Source: Paenisporosarcina quisquiliarum_A
GTDB taxonomy: Bacteria; Bacillota; Bacilli; Bacillales_A; Planococcaceae
Length of the DNA stretch: 64,000 nt
Direction: 5' to 3'
NCBI RefSeq assembly: GCF_043641925.1
Contig: NZ_JBHZRU010000005.1
Coordinates: 1 to 64,000, forward strand
In this document: in pieces, positions 34,754 through 43,526 of the stretch
How the letters are laid out: every line of letters starts with the position of its first letter
Position numbering within the stretch: position 1 is the stretch's first letter
The notes under the pieces: generated by a model
Databases searched by the model: none
Seen by the model: the letters and a program-made list of their open reading frames with translations, nothing else
What the model was told of the DNA's origin: nothing
Made by a program: the position numbers and the translations under genes

Positions 34754-34830
34754 AGAAATGGGGTAAAACTGGACAAAATGTTGTCACAACTGCTATTGCG
34801 TGAATAGTAAGGTTCTGTTTTAATAGCTAG

Positions 34831-34844
34831 TGAAAGCGCTTTTA
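34831..34844 (+). promoter_or_regulatory. cre site (CcpA) upstream of scoA
   Basis: TGAAAGCGCTTTTA matches the catabolite response element consensus except at one position near the 3' end. It lies 40 bases before the scoA start, consistent with glucose repression of ketone-body use. Confidence 0.65.
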
Positions 34845-34883
34845 TACAAAAATTCAAACGATTTCTTGTAAGGAGGAAAACCC

Positions 34884-35573
34884 ATGAAGCCAATCTATTC
34901 TTCTGCAGAAGAGGCTGTACAACAAATTCAAGATGGAGCCACATTAATGGTCGGTGGTTTCGGACTTGTAGGAATACCAGAGACGTTAATTTTAGCTTTA
35001 GTTGAAAAAGGAGTTAAAGATTTAACGGTCATTTCAAATAATTGTGGCGTAGACGAATGGGGTCTTGGACTTTTATTGAAAAATAAACAAATAAAAAAGA
35101 TGATTGGTTCATATGTTGGTGAAAACAAAGAATTCGAGCGCCAAGTATTATCTGGCGAAATCGAAGTAGAATTGACACCACAAGGAACTTTAGCAGAAAA
35201 AATCCGCGCTGGCGGAGCAGGGATTCCAGCGTTCTTTACACCTGCAGGGGTTGGGACAACCGTTGCTGAAGGCAAAGAAATTCGTGTGTATGATGGAAAA
35301 GAGTACGTTCTTGAAGAAGCTTTACGAGCTGATTTTGCACTTGTTCGTGCAGCGAAAGCTGACAAGTTTGGAAACTTAGTCTATAACAAAACGGCGCAAA
35401 ACTTTAATCCGATGATGGCTGCTGCTGGTAAATTTACGATTGCAGAAGTAGAAGAAATTGTTGAAACGGGAGATATTGATCCTAATACCGTTCAAACACC
35501 TAGCATCTATGTGCAGGGGATTCTACAAGCGAAACAAGAAAAACGGATAGAGCGACTAACGACGCGTTCATAG
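34884..35573 (+). CDS. scoA: Succinyl-CoA:3-oxoacid CoA-transferase subunit A
   Basis: 229 residues. The class I CoA-transferase alpha signature GGFGLVGIPETLI is near 24-36, followed by SNNCGVDEWGLG and GGAGIPAFFTPAGVGT. With subunit B it transfers CoA from succinyl-CoA to acetoacetate. RBS AAGGAGG. First gene of scoA-scoB-permease-dehydrogenase, the same four functions as B. subtilis yxjC-scoAB-yxjF. Confidence 0.92.
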   Translation: MKPIYSSAEEAVQQIQDGATLMVGGFGLVGIPETLILALVEKGVKDLTVISNNCGVDEWGLGLLLKNKQIKKMIGSYVGENKEFERQVLSGEIEVELTPQGTLAEKIRAGGAGIPAFFTPAGVGTTVAEGKEIRVYDGKEYVLEEALRADFALVRAAKADKFGNLVYNKTAQNFNPMMAAAGKFTIAEVEEIVETGDIDPNTVQTPSIYVQGILQAKQEKRIERLTTRS

Positions 35574-35591
35574 AATAGGAGGAGACAAGCT

Positions 35592-36248
35592 ATGGGAACA
35601 GTAAATGTCAGAGAGCGTATAGCAATTCGAGCAGAACAAGAGATCGAAGATGGAAACTATGTCAACTTAGGTATCGGAATGCCAACATTGGTTGCGAATT
35701 ACATTTCACCTAATAAGACTGTGGTTCTTCAATCAGAAAATGGTCTATTAGGTATTGGACCATATCCTACTGAAGATGAAGTGGATCCAGATTTGATTAA
35801 CGCAGGTAAAGAAACAGTTACCACGATTCCAGGATCAGCCTTTTTCACAAGTGCAGAATCTTTTGGCATGATTCGTGGAGGGCATGTGGATGTTGCCATT
35901 CTAGGTGGTATGGAAGTATCTGAAAACGGTGACCTTGCCAACTGGATGATCCCAGGGAAAATGATTAAAGGTATGGGTGGAGCTATGGATTTAGTTCACG
36001 GTGCCAAAAAAATCATCGTGATCATGGATCATGTTGCAAAAGACGGTTCACCAAAAATTAAAAAGCAATGTGATTTACCGTTAACAGGTAAGGGTGTGGT
36101 TAACAAAATTATTACGGAACGTGCACTGATTGAAGTAACACCTAATGGTTTAGTTTTGAAGGAAGTTTTCGAGGGATTCACTGTTCAAGACGTCATTGAT
36201 TCTACAGAAGCTTCTTTAAATGTTGATGATGTAAAAGAAAACGTCTAA
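35592..36248 (+). CDS. scoB: Succinyl-CoA:3-oxoacid CoA-transferase subunit B
   Basis: 218 residues. The catalytic glutamate lies in VLQSENGLLGIGPYP near 46-60, and NLGIGMPTLV near 25-34 is a family block. RBS TAGGAGG, 18 bases after scoA. It forms the active site with ScoA to yield acetoacetyl-CoA, which a thiolase elsewhere would split. Confidence 0.93.
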   Translation: MGTVNVRERIAIRAEQEIEDGNYVNLGIGMPTLVANYISPNKTVVLQSENGLLGIGPYPTEDEVDPDLINAGKETVTTIPGSAFFTSAESFGMIRGGHVDVAILGGMEVSENGDLANWMIPGKMIKGMGGAMDLVHGAKKIIVIMDHVAKDGSPKIKKQCDLPLTGKGVVNKIITERALIEVTPNGLVLKEVFEGFTVQDVIDSTEASLNVDDVKENV

Positions 36249-36272
36249 TAAAATTTCGGGGGAAATTTATTC

Positions 36273-37610
36273 ATGGATACTAGTGTTGTATTGAGCATGA
36301 TCGGACTTATTGGTGGACTTGCTTTACTAATCTTTTTAACACTTAAAGGTGTTAACATTCTAATTGGCGGACCTATTTCTGCTTTATTCGTAGCTGTAAT
36401 GAGTGGATTGCCTTTATTCCCTCAGTTAGTTGAAGAAGGTGCGGCAAACTTTGTTACTAGTTATATGACAGGTTTTACATCATTCATTTTAGCTTGGTAC
36501 CTAATGTTCTTACTAGGAGCTGTTTTCGGTAAAGTAATGGAAGACAGTGGAGCTGCCGATTCAGTAGCTAAATGGTTTGTTGGCAAGTTAGGTATGAAGT
36601 ATACAGTTCTTGCACTTGTATTAGCTTGTGCTGTTTTAACTTACGGTGGAGTTAGTTTATTCGTTGTAGCATTCTCGGTTTATCCGATGGCTATTTCATT
36701 ATTTAAACAAGCAGATTTACCACGACGTTTTATTCCAGCTACATTAGCTTTAGGTTCTGTAACGTTCACAATGACATCAGCAGGTTCTCCAGAAATTCAA
36801 AACTGGATTCCAATCCCATTCTTGGGTACAAACCAGTTTGCTGGATGGGAAGTTAGTTTAATTGTTGCTGCATTCATGGCTGTGTTTGGTTACTGGTGGT
36901 TGAAGAAAATTATCAACAAAGCTGTTAATAAAGGTGAACGCTTTATCGATCGTGAAACGGATCCAACATTTGACGTTACACGACCATTACCAAATCCTTT
37001 CTTAGCAATGATTCCATTATTAGTCGTACTTATTATTTCATTCATCTTCCATGATTCATTAAAGCAATCAGCTTTAATTGTTGCTTTACTAGGCGGTATT
37101 ATTGCCACATTTATCGTTAGTTGGAAATACTTTAAAGCTCCTTGGGAAGCAGTTTCTGCTGGTACAATCGGTGCGATTATCGCAATCGGTAATACAGCTG
37201 CAGTTGTTGGTTTCGGTGGAGTTGCTAAATCCGTACCAGCATTCCAAGTAGCGGTTGATGCAATGACAAACATTCCTGGTTCTCCGTTAATTGGGGCGGC
37301 CGTAGCGGTATCTGTTATTGCAGGTATGACCGGTTCAGCTTCTGGTGGTCAAGCAATTGCGTTACCATTATTGGCTCCTGGATATATGGATGCAGGTGTT
37401 AACCCTGAAGCGTTACACCGTGTTGTAGCCATTTCATCTGGTGCACTTGATTCACTTCCACACAATGGATATGTTGTTACGACAATTCACTCTATCTGTG
37501 GTGAGAAATATAGTGCAGCTTACTGGGCTGTAGCGGCAACAACAGTTGTAACACCAGTTATCGGTGTTATTATTGCCATCGTACTATTCTCATTCGGCTT
37601 TGGACTTTAA
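36273..37610 (+). CDS. GntP-family permease, probable 3-hydroxybutyrate/short-chain acid importer
   Basis: 445 residues with about 12 hydrophobic segments. Family features are LIGGPISALFVAVMSG near the N-terminus, TMTSAGSPEIQNWIP near 168 and GMTGSASGGQAIALPLLAP near 351. Placement between scoB and hydroxybutyrate dehydrogenase points to uptake of 3-hydroxybutyrate or acetoacetate rather than gluconate; this is inference. GGGGG precedes the start by about a dozen bases. Confidence 0.88.
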   Translation: MDTSVVLSMIGLIGGLALLIFLTLKGVNILIGGPISALFVAVMSGLPLFPQLVEEGAANFVTSYMTGFTSFILAWYLMFLLGAVFGKVMEDSGAADSVAKWFVGKLGMKYTVLALVLACAVLTYGGVSLFVVAFSVYPMAISLFKQADLPRRFIPATLALGSVTFTMTSAGSPEIQNWIPIPFLGTNQFAGWEVSLIVAAFMAVFGYWWLKKIINKAVNKGERFIDRETDPTFDVTRPLPNPFLAMIPLLVVLIISFIFHDSLKQSALIVALLGGIIATFIVSWKYFKAPWEAVSAGTIGAIIAIGNTAAVVGFGGVAKSVPAFQVAVDAMTNIPGSPLIGAAVAVSVIAGMTGSASGGQAIALPLLAPGYMDAGVNPEALHRVVAISSGALDSLPHNGYVVTTIHSICGEKYSAAYWAVAATTVVTPVIGVIIAIVLFSFGFGL

Positions 37611-37620
37611 TTAATCAAAT

Positions 37621-37648
37621 TCAGCCGCCTCGTGCGGCTGATTTTTTT
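37621..37648 (+). terminator. Intra-operon terminator before hydroxybutyrate dehydrogenase gene
   Basis: TCAGCCGC / GCGGCTGA with loop CTCGT plus seven T; the following GGAGGG is the ribosome site of the next gene. It probably lowers expression of the dehydrogenase relative to the permease. Confidence 0.85.
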
Positions 37649-37661
37649 GGAGGGACATATA

Positions 37662-38429
37662 ATGGTAAACGACAAAGTTTTATTTATCACAGGTGCTGCA
37701 CAAGGAATTGGTTTTGAAATTGCACGTGAATTTTCTAAAGCAGGTGCAAAGGTTGTCTTAACTGATTTGAATGAAGAAAAAGTGAAAGAAGCTGCTGCAT
37801 CTCTAGGTTCTGACGCGATTGGTTTGAAATGCGATGTTACAAAAGAAGAAGATATTATTCAATCAATTGATGCAACAATTGCTCATTTTGGTCGACTGGA
37901 TATTTTAATCAACAATGCTGGGATGCAACATGTTGCCATGCTTGAGGATTTCCCGACTGAACGTTTTGAATTACTCATTAAGATCATGTTAACAGCTCCA
38001 TTTATTGCCACGAAAAATGTTCTTCCACATATGCGAAAACAAGGTTTTGGACGAATTATTAATATGGCCTCAATTAATGGATTAGTTGGATTTGCAGGAA
38101 AAGCAGCTTATAATTCTGCCAAACATGGTGTCATCGGCCTAACAAAAGTAGCTGCACTAGAAACTGCAGCCGATGGAATTACGGTCAATGCCGTTTGTCC
38201 TGGTTACGTAGATACGCCACTTGTTCGCAATCAGCTTCAAGATTTAGCGACTACACGTAAAGTTCCACTTGAGTCTGTTTTAGAGGAAGTTATCTATCCG
38301 TTAGTTCCTCAGAAACGATTATTAGATGTAAAAGAAATTGCTGACTTGACTCTATTCTTATCGAGTGAACAAGCAAAAGGAATGACAGGGCAAGCAGTCG
38401 TCTTAGATGGTGGATATACTGTTCAATAA
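37662..38429 (+). CDS. 3-Hydroxybutyrate dehydrogenase
   Basis: 255-residue classical short-chain dehydrogenase: TGAAQGIG (9-16, NAD site), NNAG near 88-91, catalytic Ser in NMASINGLVG near 138 and YNSAKHG (Tyr and Lys) near 151. The HBDH-typical QLQDLATTRKVP and a C-terminal VLDGGYTVQ are present. It oxidises 3-hydroxybutyrate to acetoacetate, feeding ScoAB. Start at ATG 37662 after GGAGGG; the longer frame would begin inside the terminator hairpin. Confidence 0.9.
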   Translation: MVNDKVLFITGAAQGIGFEIAREFSKAGAKVVLTDLNEEKVKEAAASLGSDAIGLKCDVTKEEDIIQSIDATIAHFGRLDILINNAGMQHVAMLEDFPTERFELLIKIMLTAPFIATKNVLPHMRKQGFGRIINMASINGLVGFAGKAAYNSAKHGVIGLTKVAALETAADGITVNAVCPGYVDTPLVRNQLQDLATTRKVPLESVLEEVIYPLVPQKRLLDVKEIADLTLFLSSEQAKGMTGQAVVLDGGYTVQ

Positions 38430-38433
38430 ATTC

Positions 38434-38462
38434 TTGTGCTTTTTCCATACTTCGATTACAAT
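38434..38462 (+). promoter_or_regulatory. Sigma-A promoter of the leuS T-box unit
   Basis: TTGTGC, a 17-base spacer and TACAAT lie just upstream of the T-box leader. Confidence 0.65.
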
Positions 38463-38468
38463 GAAAAA

Positions 38469-38727
38469 CAATAGTGTTTGACCGTGAAGAGGAATAGTAA
38501 ATAATTTTGTGTTTGTAGAGAGCTGACGGTTGGTGAAAGTCAGTATCACAATTTATCGAACTCGCCTTGGAGTCAGCATTGGTGAAGGAATAGTAACCGG
38601 TGCCGTTTTCCGCGTTAAGGAAACAAGTTGAGCAATTGTATGATTGCTAATTTGGGTGGTACCGCGGGAGTATGCGTATAACTCTCGTCCCTTAGTCTTT
38701 TTTGACTATTGGGACGAGAGTTTTTTT
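38469..38727 (+). ncRNA. T-box leader of leuS, leucine specifier CUC
   Basis: Typical T-box: long stem I with GAACTC in the specifier loop (about 38559-38564), giving Leu codon CUC, and the antiterminator T-box TGGGTGGTACCGCGG (38653-38667). A terminator stem ACTCTCGTCCC / GGGACGAGAGT is followed by TTTTTTT (38681-38727). Uncharged tRNA-Leu should pair with the T-box and allow leuS transcription. Confidence 0.96.
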
Positions 38728-38749
38728 ATTTTCAAAAGGAGGAAAACAC

Positions 38750-41164
38750 ATGAACTTTAATCATCAACAGATCGAACAAAAATGGCAAGCTTATTGGGAA
38801 AAAAATCATACTTTTAAGACAGGGGAAGACGCATCAAAGCCGAAGTTTTATGCATTAGATATGTTCCCATTTCCTTCAGGTGCAGGGTTACATGTTGGAC
38901 ATCCAGAAGGCTATACCGCAACCGATATTCTAAGCCGATTTAAACGCATGCAAGGATACAATGTATTACATCCGATGGGTTGGGATGCATTCGGATTACC
39001 TGCAGAGCAATATGCTTTAGATACAGGAAATGACCCTGCAGAATTTACAGCGAAAAACATTGCAACATTTAAACGTCAAATTCAAGAACTTGGATTTTCG
39101 TATGACTGGGACCGTGAAATCAATACAACGGATCCTTCCTACTATAAATGGACGCAATGGATTTTCCTTCAGCTTCATAAAAAGGGATTAGCTTATGTTG
39201 ACGAAGTAGCTGTAAACTGGTGCCCAGCATTAGGTACTGTTTTGGCGAATGAAGAAGTAATTGACGGGAAATCTGAGCGTGGAGGACATCCAGTAGAAAG
39301 ACGCCCAATGAAGCAATGGATGTTAAAAATCACAGCTTATGCGGATCGTTTAATTGAAGATTTAGATGACTTGGATTGGCCGGATAGCATTAAAGATATG
39401 CAAAGAAACTGGGTTGGACGTTCTGAAGGTGCAGAATTAACATTTAACATTGCCGATACAGATCATTCATTCAAAGTCTTTACAACTCGTCCTGATACGA
39501 TTTTCGGGGCAACTTACGCAGTTCTAGCACCAGAGCATGCATTAGTGAAAGAGATTACAACTTCTGAGAATAAAGAAGCAGTTTCAAAGTATATCGATTC
39601 AGTTAAATTGAAAAGTGATTTAGAACGAACGGATCTTGCAAAACACAAAACTGGTGAATTTACTGGTGCATACGCAGTAAACCCAGTTAATGGTGAAAAG
39701 ATGCCAATCTGGATTGCTGACTATGTTCTTGCAACGTATGGTACGGGAGCAATCATGGCGGTACCAGCACATGATGAGCGGGATTATGAATTTGCTACGC
39801 AATTTAATTTGCCAATCGTTGAAGTTGTCGAAGGTGGCGATATTCAAAAAGAAGCTTACGCTGGTGAAGGTGCACACATCAATTCGGACTTCTTGAATGG
39901 CTTGGAAAAAACAGAAGCGATTGAAAAAGCCATTGCATGGTTTGAAGAAAACGGTACAGGAGAAAAGAAAGTAACTTATCGTTTGCGTGACTGGTTATTT
40001 AGTCGTCAACGTTATTGGGGTGAACCGATTCCAGTAATTCACTGGGAAGATGGTACAATAACTGCTGTTGAAGAATCTGAACTTCCTTTAATTCTACCGA
40101 AAGCAACAGATATCAAACCGAGTGGAACTGGTGAATCACCACTAGCTAAAATTGATGATTGGGTAAATGTTGTTGATCCAAAAACCGGTATGAAGGGTCG
40201 TCGTGAAACGAATACAATGCCAAACTGGGCAGGAAGCTGCTGGTATTACTTGCGTTATATCGATCCTAAGAATGATCAAGCAATTGCAGATCCAGAATTG
40301 ATAAAACAATGGTTACCTGTGGATATCTATATCGGAGGAGCAGAGCATGCTGTGCTTCACTTGTTATATGCTCGTTTCTGGCACAAAGTATTGTACGATA
40401 TCGGTGTCGTTCATACAAAAGAACCTTTCCAAAAGCTATTTAACCAGGGCATGATCTTAGGTGAAAATAACGAAAAAATGTCTAAATCAAAAGGGAATGT
40501 CGTGAACCCAGATGATATCGTAGCAAGTCATGGTGCAGATACATTACGTCTATACGAAATGTTTATGGGACCACTAGATGCATCGATCGCATGGTCTGAA
40601 AATGGCTTAGACGGAGCTCGTCGCTTCTTAGATCGCATTTGGCGATTGTTTATGAATGAAGACGGTACTGTTAGCAATAAAATCGTTGATTCTAATGACG
40701 GAACGCTAGAAAAAGTCTATCATCAAACTGTTAAAAAAGTGACAGAGGACTATGAAGGAATTCGCTTTAACACAGCTATTTCTCAAATGATGGTATTCAT
40801 AAATGAAGCCTATAAAGCGAAAGCAGTGCCAATGGAATATGCAAAAGGATTTGTTCAAATACTAGCACCAGTAGCCCCTCATTTATCTGAAGAATTGTGG
40901 GAAAAATTTGGTGGCACTGAGACAATTTCATATGTGCAATGGCCAATATTTGATGAGTCCAAGTTAGTTGAAAATGAAATCGAAATGGTGATTCAAGTTA
41001 ACGGTAAGGTTCGAACGAAGATTGTCGTGAGTAAAGATCTTACAAAAGATGAACTTGAAAAAGCTGTTTTGGCTGATGAAAAAGTCAAAGAAATTCTTGA
41101 AGGCAAAGAAATGAAAAAACTAATCGCCATTCCAGGTAAATTAGTTAACATGGTCATTGTGTAA
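38750..41164 (+). CDS. leuS: Leucyl-tRNA synthetase
   Basis: Class I synthetase of 804 residues. The HIGH-type motif is HVGHPEG near residue 48, the editing domain includes the TRPDTIFGATY block near 247, and KMSKSKGN is near 577. The start ATG 38750 follows AAAGGAGG; the 16-codon upstream extension begins inside the T-box terminator. Its last codons overlap a small membrane protein gene. Confidence 0.98.
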   Translation: MNFNHQQIEQKWQAYWEKNHTFKTGEDASKPKFYALDMFPFPSGAGLHVGHPEGYTATDILSRFKRMQGYNVLHPMGWDAFGLPAEQYALDTGNDPAEFTAKNIATFKRQIQELGFSYDWDREINTTDPSYYKWTQWIFLQLHKKGLAYVDEVAVNWCPALGTVLANEEVIDGKSERGGHPVERRPMKQWMLKITAYADRLIEDLDDLDWPDSIKDMQRNWVGRSEGAELTFNIADTDHSFKVFTTRPDTIFGATYAVLAPEHALVKEITTSENKEAVSKYIDSVKLKSDLERTDLAKHKTGEFTGAYAVNPVNGEKMPIWIADYVLATYGTGAIMAVPAHDERDYEFATQFNLPIVEVVEGGDIQKEAYAGEGAHINSDFLNGLEKTEAIEKAIAWFEENGTGEKKVTYRLRDWLFSRQRYWGEPIPVIHWEDGTITAVEESELPLILPKATDIKPSGTGESPLAKIDDWVNVVDPKTGMKGRRETNTMPNWAGSCWYYLRYIDPKNDQAIADPELIKQWLPVDIYIGGAEHAVLHLLYARFWHKVLYDIGVVHTKEPFQKLFNQGMILGENNEKMSKSKGNVVNPDDIVASHGADTLRLYEMFMGPLDASIAWSENGLDGARRFLDRIWRLFMNEDGTVSNKIVDSNDGTLEKVYHQTVKKVTEDYEGIRFNTAISQMMVFINEAYKAKAVPMEYAKGFVQILAPVAPHLSEELWEKFGGTETISYVQWPIFDESKLVENEIEMVIQVNGKVRTKIVVSKDLTKDELEKAVLADEKVKEILEGKEMKKLIAIPGKLVNMVIV

Positions 41165-41328
41165 TGGAAGCGATTCATGTCGTTGTCATCATTGTCATAG
41201 CAGCATTTTCATGGAAGCTCTTTAGTATCCTCCGTCAAGATGAAATATCTAAAGGCGGTAAAAGGATGGCAATTAGTTTATATGTCTTTACTCTAATATC
41301 ATTAGCAGTTGCGCTTTATTTCGGCTAA
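41164..41328 (+). CDS. Small membrane protein coupled to leuS (54 residues, hypothetical)
   Basis: The ATG shares its A with the leuS stop codon (TAATG), and the frame runs 54 codons to TAA at 41326. It has two hydrophobic helices (residues about 4-22 and 36-53) joined by a charged loop, LRQDEISKGGKR. No separate ribosome site is seen, so translation would depend on termination-reinitiation after leuS. A strong terminator follows at the expected distance, supporting a real end of operon. No family recognised. Confidence 0.65.
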   Translation: MEAIHVVVIIVIAAFSWKLFSILRQDEISKGGKRMAISLYVFTLISLAVALYFG

Positions 41329-41337
41329 ATATTGAAA

Positions 41338-41379
41338 AATCCTCTTATCTCATGAAAATTGAGATAAGAGGATTTTTTT
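41338..41379 (+). terminator. Terminator of the leuS unit
   Basis: A perfect 14-bp stem, ATCCTCTTATCTCA / TGAGATAAGAGGAT, is followed by TTTTTTC. Confidence 0.93.
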
Positions 41380-41385
41380 CTGTTT

Positions 41386-42065
41386 TGGTGAATGTTCGCT
41401 CAGTTAGAAGTATGGCGATCTTGGTTAGAATTTTAACGGTCTCAGTTCGAAAAAACACATTCTTGGTTAGAATTATCGCCATCTCAGTTGTAATTGTCCT
41501 CAAAGCCTGATCTCAGACGAAGGCAACCTAACAGGAAAGGCTGCGAAAGTGAAACGTGTAGCCCAAATTAGCCCTGCCCGCTCCGCTTGGCAGGTGTTTC
41601 TGTGAGAGAATATAGTCGCTAAGTTAGAGATTTCGCATTCTTGGTTAGAATTTTAGCGTTGTCAGTTAGAAAAATAGCATTCTTGGTTAGAATTATCGCC
41701 ATCTCAGTTGTAATTGCCATCAAAGCCCGATCTCTGACGAAGGAAACCCAACAGGAAAGGCTGCGAAAGCGGGGCTTGCAGCCCCAATTAGCCCTGCCAG
41801 TTTCGCTTGGCAGGTGTTTCTGTTGGTGAATGTTCGCTCAGTTAAAGATTTCGCATTCTAGGTTAGAATTTTAGGGTTCTCAGTTAGAAATAAGCCATTC
41901 TTGGTTAGAATTATCGCCATCTCAGTTGTAATTGTTATCAAAGCCCGATTGTTGAAGAAGGTTATCTAACAGGAAAGGCTGCGAAAGTGAAGCGTGCAGC
42001 CCAAATTAGCCCTGCCCGCTCCGCTTAGCAGATATTTCTGTGAGTGAATGATTGCTCAGTTACAA
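41386..42065. repeat. Three tandem 218-220 bp repeats with nested 21-bp periodicity
   Basis: Unit 1 is 41386-41603, unit 2 is 41604-41823, unit 3 is 41824-42041, and the start of a fourth is 42042-42065. Each unit opens with about five 21-base steps alternating CTCAGTTAGAA and CTTGGTTAGAATT. Then comes a GC-rich part with AACAGGAAAGGCTGCGAAAG, AATTAGCCCTGCC and a CCTGCC/GGCAGG hairpin. Copies are about 80 percent alike by eye. Frames across it (for example 62 codons from 41641) lack ribosome sites. No gene is seen in 41329-42127. Confidence 0.9.
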
Positions 42066-42071
42066 TAATAA

Positions 42072-42113
42072 ATAAGAAAACCCGTCAAAGTGAAAACGCC
42101 ACTTTAACGGGTT
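42072..42113 (-). terminator. Terminator of the HI0933-family gene
   Basis: On the minus strand, AACCCGTTAAAGTG pairs with CACTTTGACGGGTT (one G-U) and TTCTTATTT follows. Confidence 0.85.
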
Positions 42114-42127
42114 CAAATGTTGTTGAC

Positions 42128-43414
42128 TTAATAATTTACTGGTACATAAGGAAAAGTTTTAGCATGTTGAGCTGCACTCATGCCAGCTATTTTTCCTGTT
42201 ACCAAGGCGGCAGTTATATTGTATCCACCTGTGTAGCCATGAATGTCTAAGATTTCTCCACAGAAATAGAGGCCATTCTTTTTCTTTGACGCCATCGTTT
42301 TTGGTTCGATTTCTTTTACGGAAACACCACCACCGGTAACAAAAGCTTTTTCAATTGGCTGGGTACCGTTTACTTCCATCGTAAATGAATTAAGTAATAA
42401 AGCTAAATTACGCACTTTTTCATTCGGTAATGTCGCGCCAATATCATTTCCATCGATGCCCGCACGTTGCAGTAGGAATAATAACCAGCGTTCAGGTGCG
42501 ACACCTTTCCATACGTTTTTGATTGCTTTTTTAGGTTCGTCTTTCATCATTTTAACGAGCATTTGAAAAGCAGATTCATTATTTTCGGCAGGTAGCGAAT
42601 CGATGACCATTTGTACTGGTTTTTCTCCATTTTTCATACGTTCTTTCACTACGTATTGACTACAACGAAGAATAGCCGGTCCACTTAAACCGAAATGTGT
42701 GAACAACATGTCCATTTGATGTGTCACAAGGATTTTTCCTTTTTTATTTAAAACGGACACAGCCACATCACGTAAAGCTAATCCTTGAAGTTCTTTTGAT
42801 CGGATGAATTTCTCATCTGAAAGTAGGGGAACTTCCGTTGGATACAAAGTCGTTACTGTATGGCCTGCTTGTTTAGCCCATGGATATCCGTCACCTGTGG
42901 AACCCGTTTGGGGAACTGCTTTTCCGCCCACAGCGAGAACTACGGCTCTACTTAAAATTTCTTCGCCACTTTTAAGACGAACACCAGTTATTCTTTCATC
43001 ATCCATTAAAAGTTTCGCAACAGGTCTTTCAAATAAAACCTCTACCTTTAATTTATCTAGTTGACGAATAAGGGTATCAACGACATCCTGTGCTCGGTTG
43101 GAGACAGGAAACATACGTCCGTGATCTTCCTCTTTTAATTCAACACCTAAGCCTTCAAAAAACGTAATAATGTCTTCGTTATTAAAAACAGAGAAGGGGC
43201 TATATAAAAATCGACCGTTACCAGGAATATGCTTAACGATTTCTTCTTGAGATAAACGATTAGTTACATTACAGCGACCACCACCTGAAATGGCCAGTTT
43301 TTTACCTAGTTTTGTTCCTTTTTCGAGCAATAACACTTTTTTACCTATTTCGCCTGCAGCAATTGCAGCCATCAATCCAGAGGGTCCGCCTCCAACAATA
43401 ATTACATCGTACAT
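42128..43414 (-). CDS. ytfP: FAD-dependent oxidoreductase, HI0933/YtfP family
   Basis: 428 residues closely colinear with B. subtilis YtfP. The FAD dinucleotide fold is YDVIIVGGGPSGLMAAIAAGE at the N-terminus; further blocks are KLAISGGGRCNVTNR, GRMFPVSNRAQDVVDTL and the C-terminal FVTGGGVSVKEIEPKTMAS and DIHGYTGGYNITAALVTG. The enzyme's substrate is not established for this family. ATG 43414 fits homologues; an upstream GTG at 43426 is possible, but neither has a strong ribosome site. Confidence 0.88.
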   Translation of the reverse strand: MYDVIIVGGGPSGLMAAIAAGEIGKKVLLLEKGTKLGKKLAISGGGRCNVTNRLSQEEIVKHIPGNGRFLYSPFSVFNNEDIITFFEGLGVELKEEDHGRMFPVSNRAQDVVDTLIRQLDKLKVEVLFERPVAKLLMDDERITGVRLKSGEEILSRAVVLAVGGKAVPQTGSTGDGYPWAKQAGHTVTTLYPTEVPLLSDEKFIRSKELQGLALRDVAVSVLNKKGKILVTHQMDMLFTHFGLSGPAILRCSQYVVKERMKNGEKPVQMVIDSLPAENNESAFQMLVKMMKDEPKKAIKNVWKGVAPERWLLFLLQRAGIDGNDIGATLPNEKVRNLALLLNSFTMEVNGTQPIEKAFVTGGGVSVKEIEPKTMASKKKNGLYFCGEILDIHGYTGGYNITAALVTGKIAGMSAAQHAKTFPYVPVNY

Positions 43415-43526
43415 GTGTCCACACACTTTCTATTTCTTTTTCTTTATTATAAACCATTTGTGGTTTTGATGTCTGAGGAGTAAAATACCTTGTAGATTGT
43501 AAAATTTAGAAGTCAGGAAGTAACTC

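Noticed and set aside
41641..41829. 62-codon frame in the tandem repeats
   Set aside because: It lies wholly inside repeat unit 2, begins in the 21-bp steps and has no ribosome site; other units do not keep the frame.
41386..42065. CRISPR array
   Set aside because: The 21-bp steps are contiguous and have no unique spacers; the 218-bp units are whole tandem duplications and no cas gene is near.
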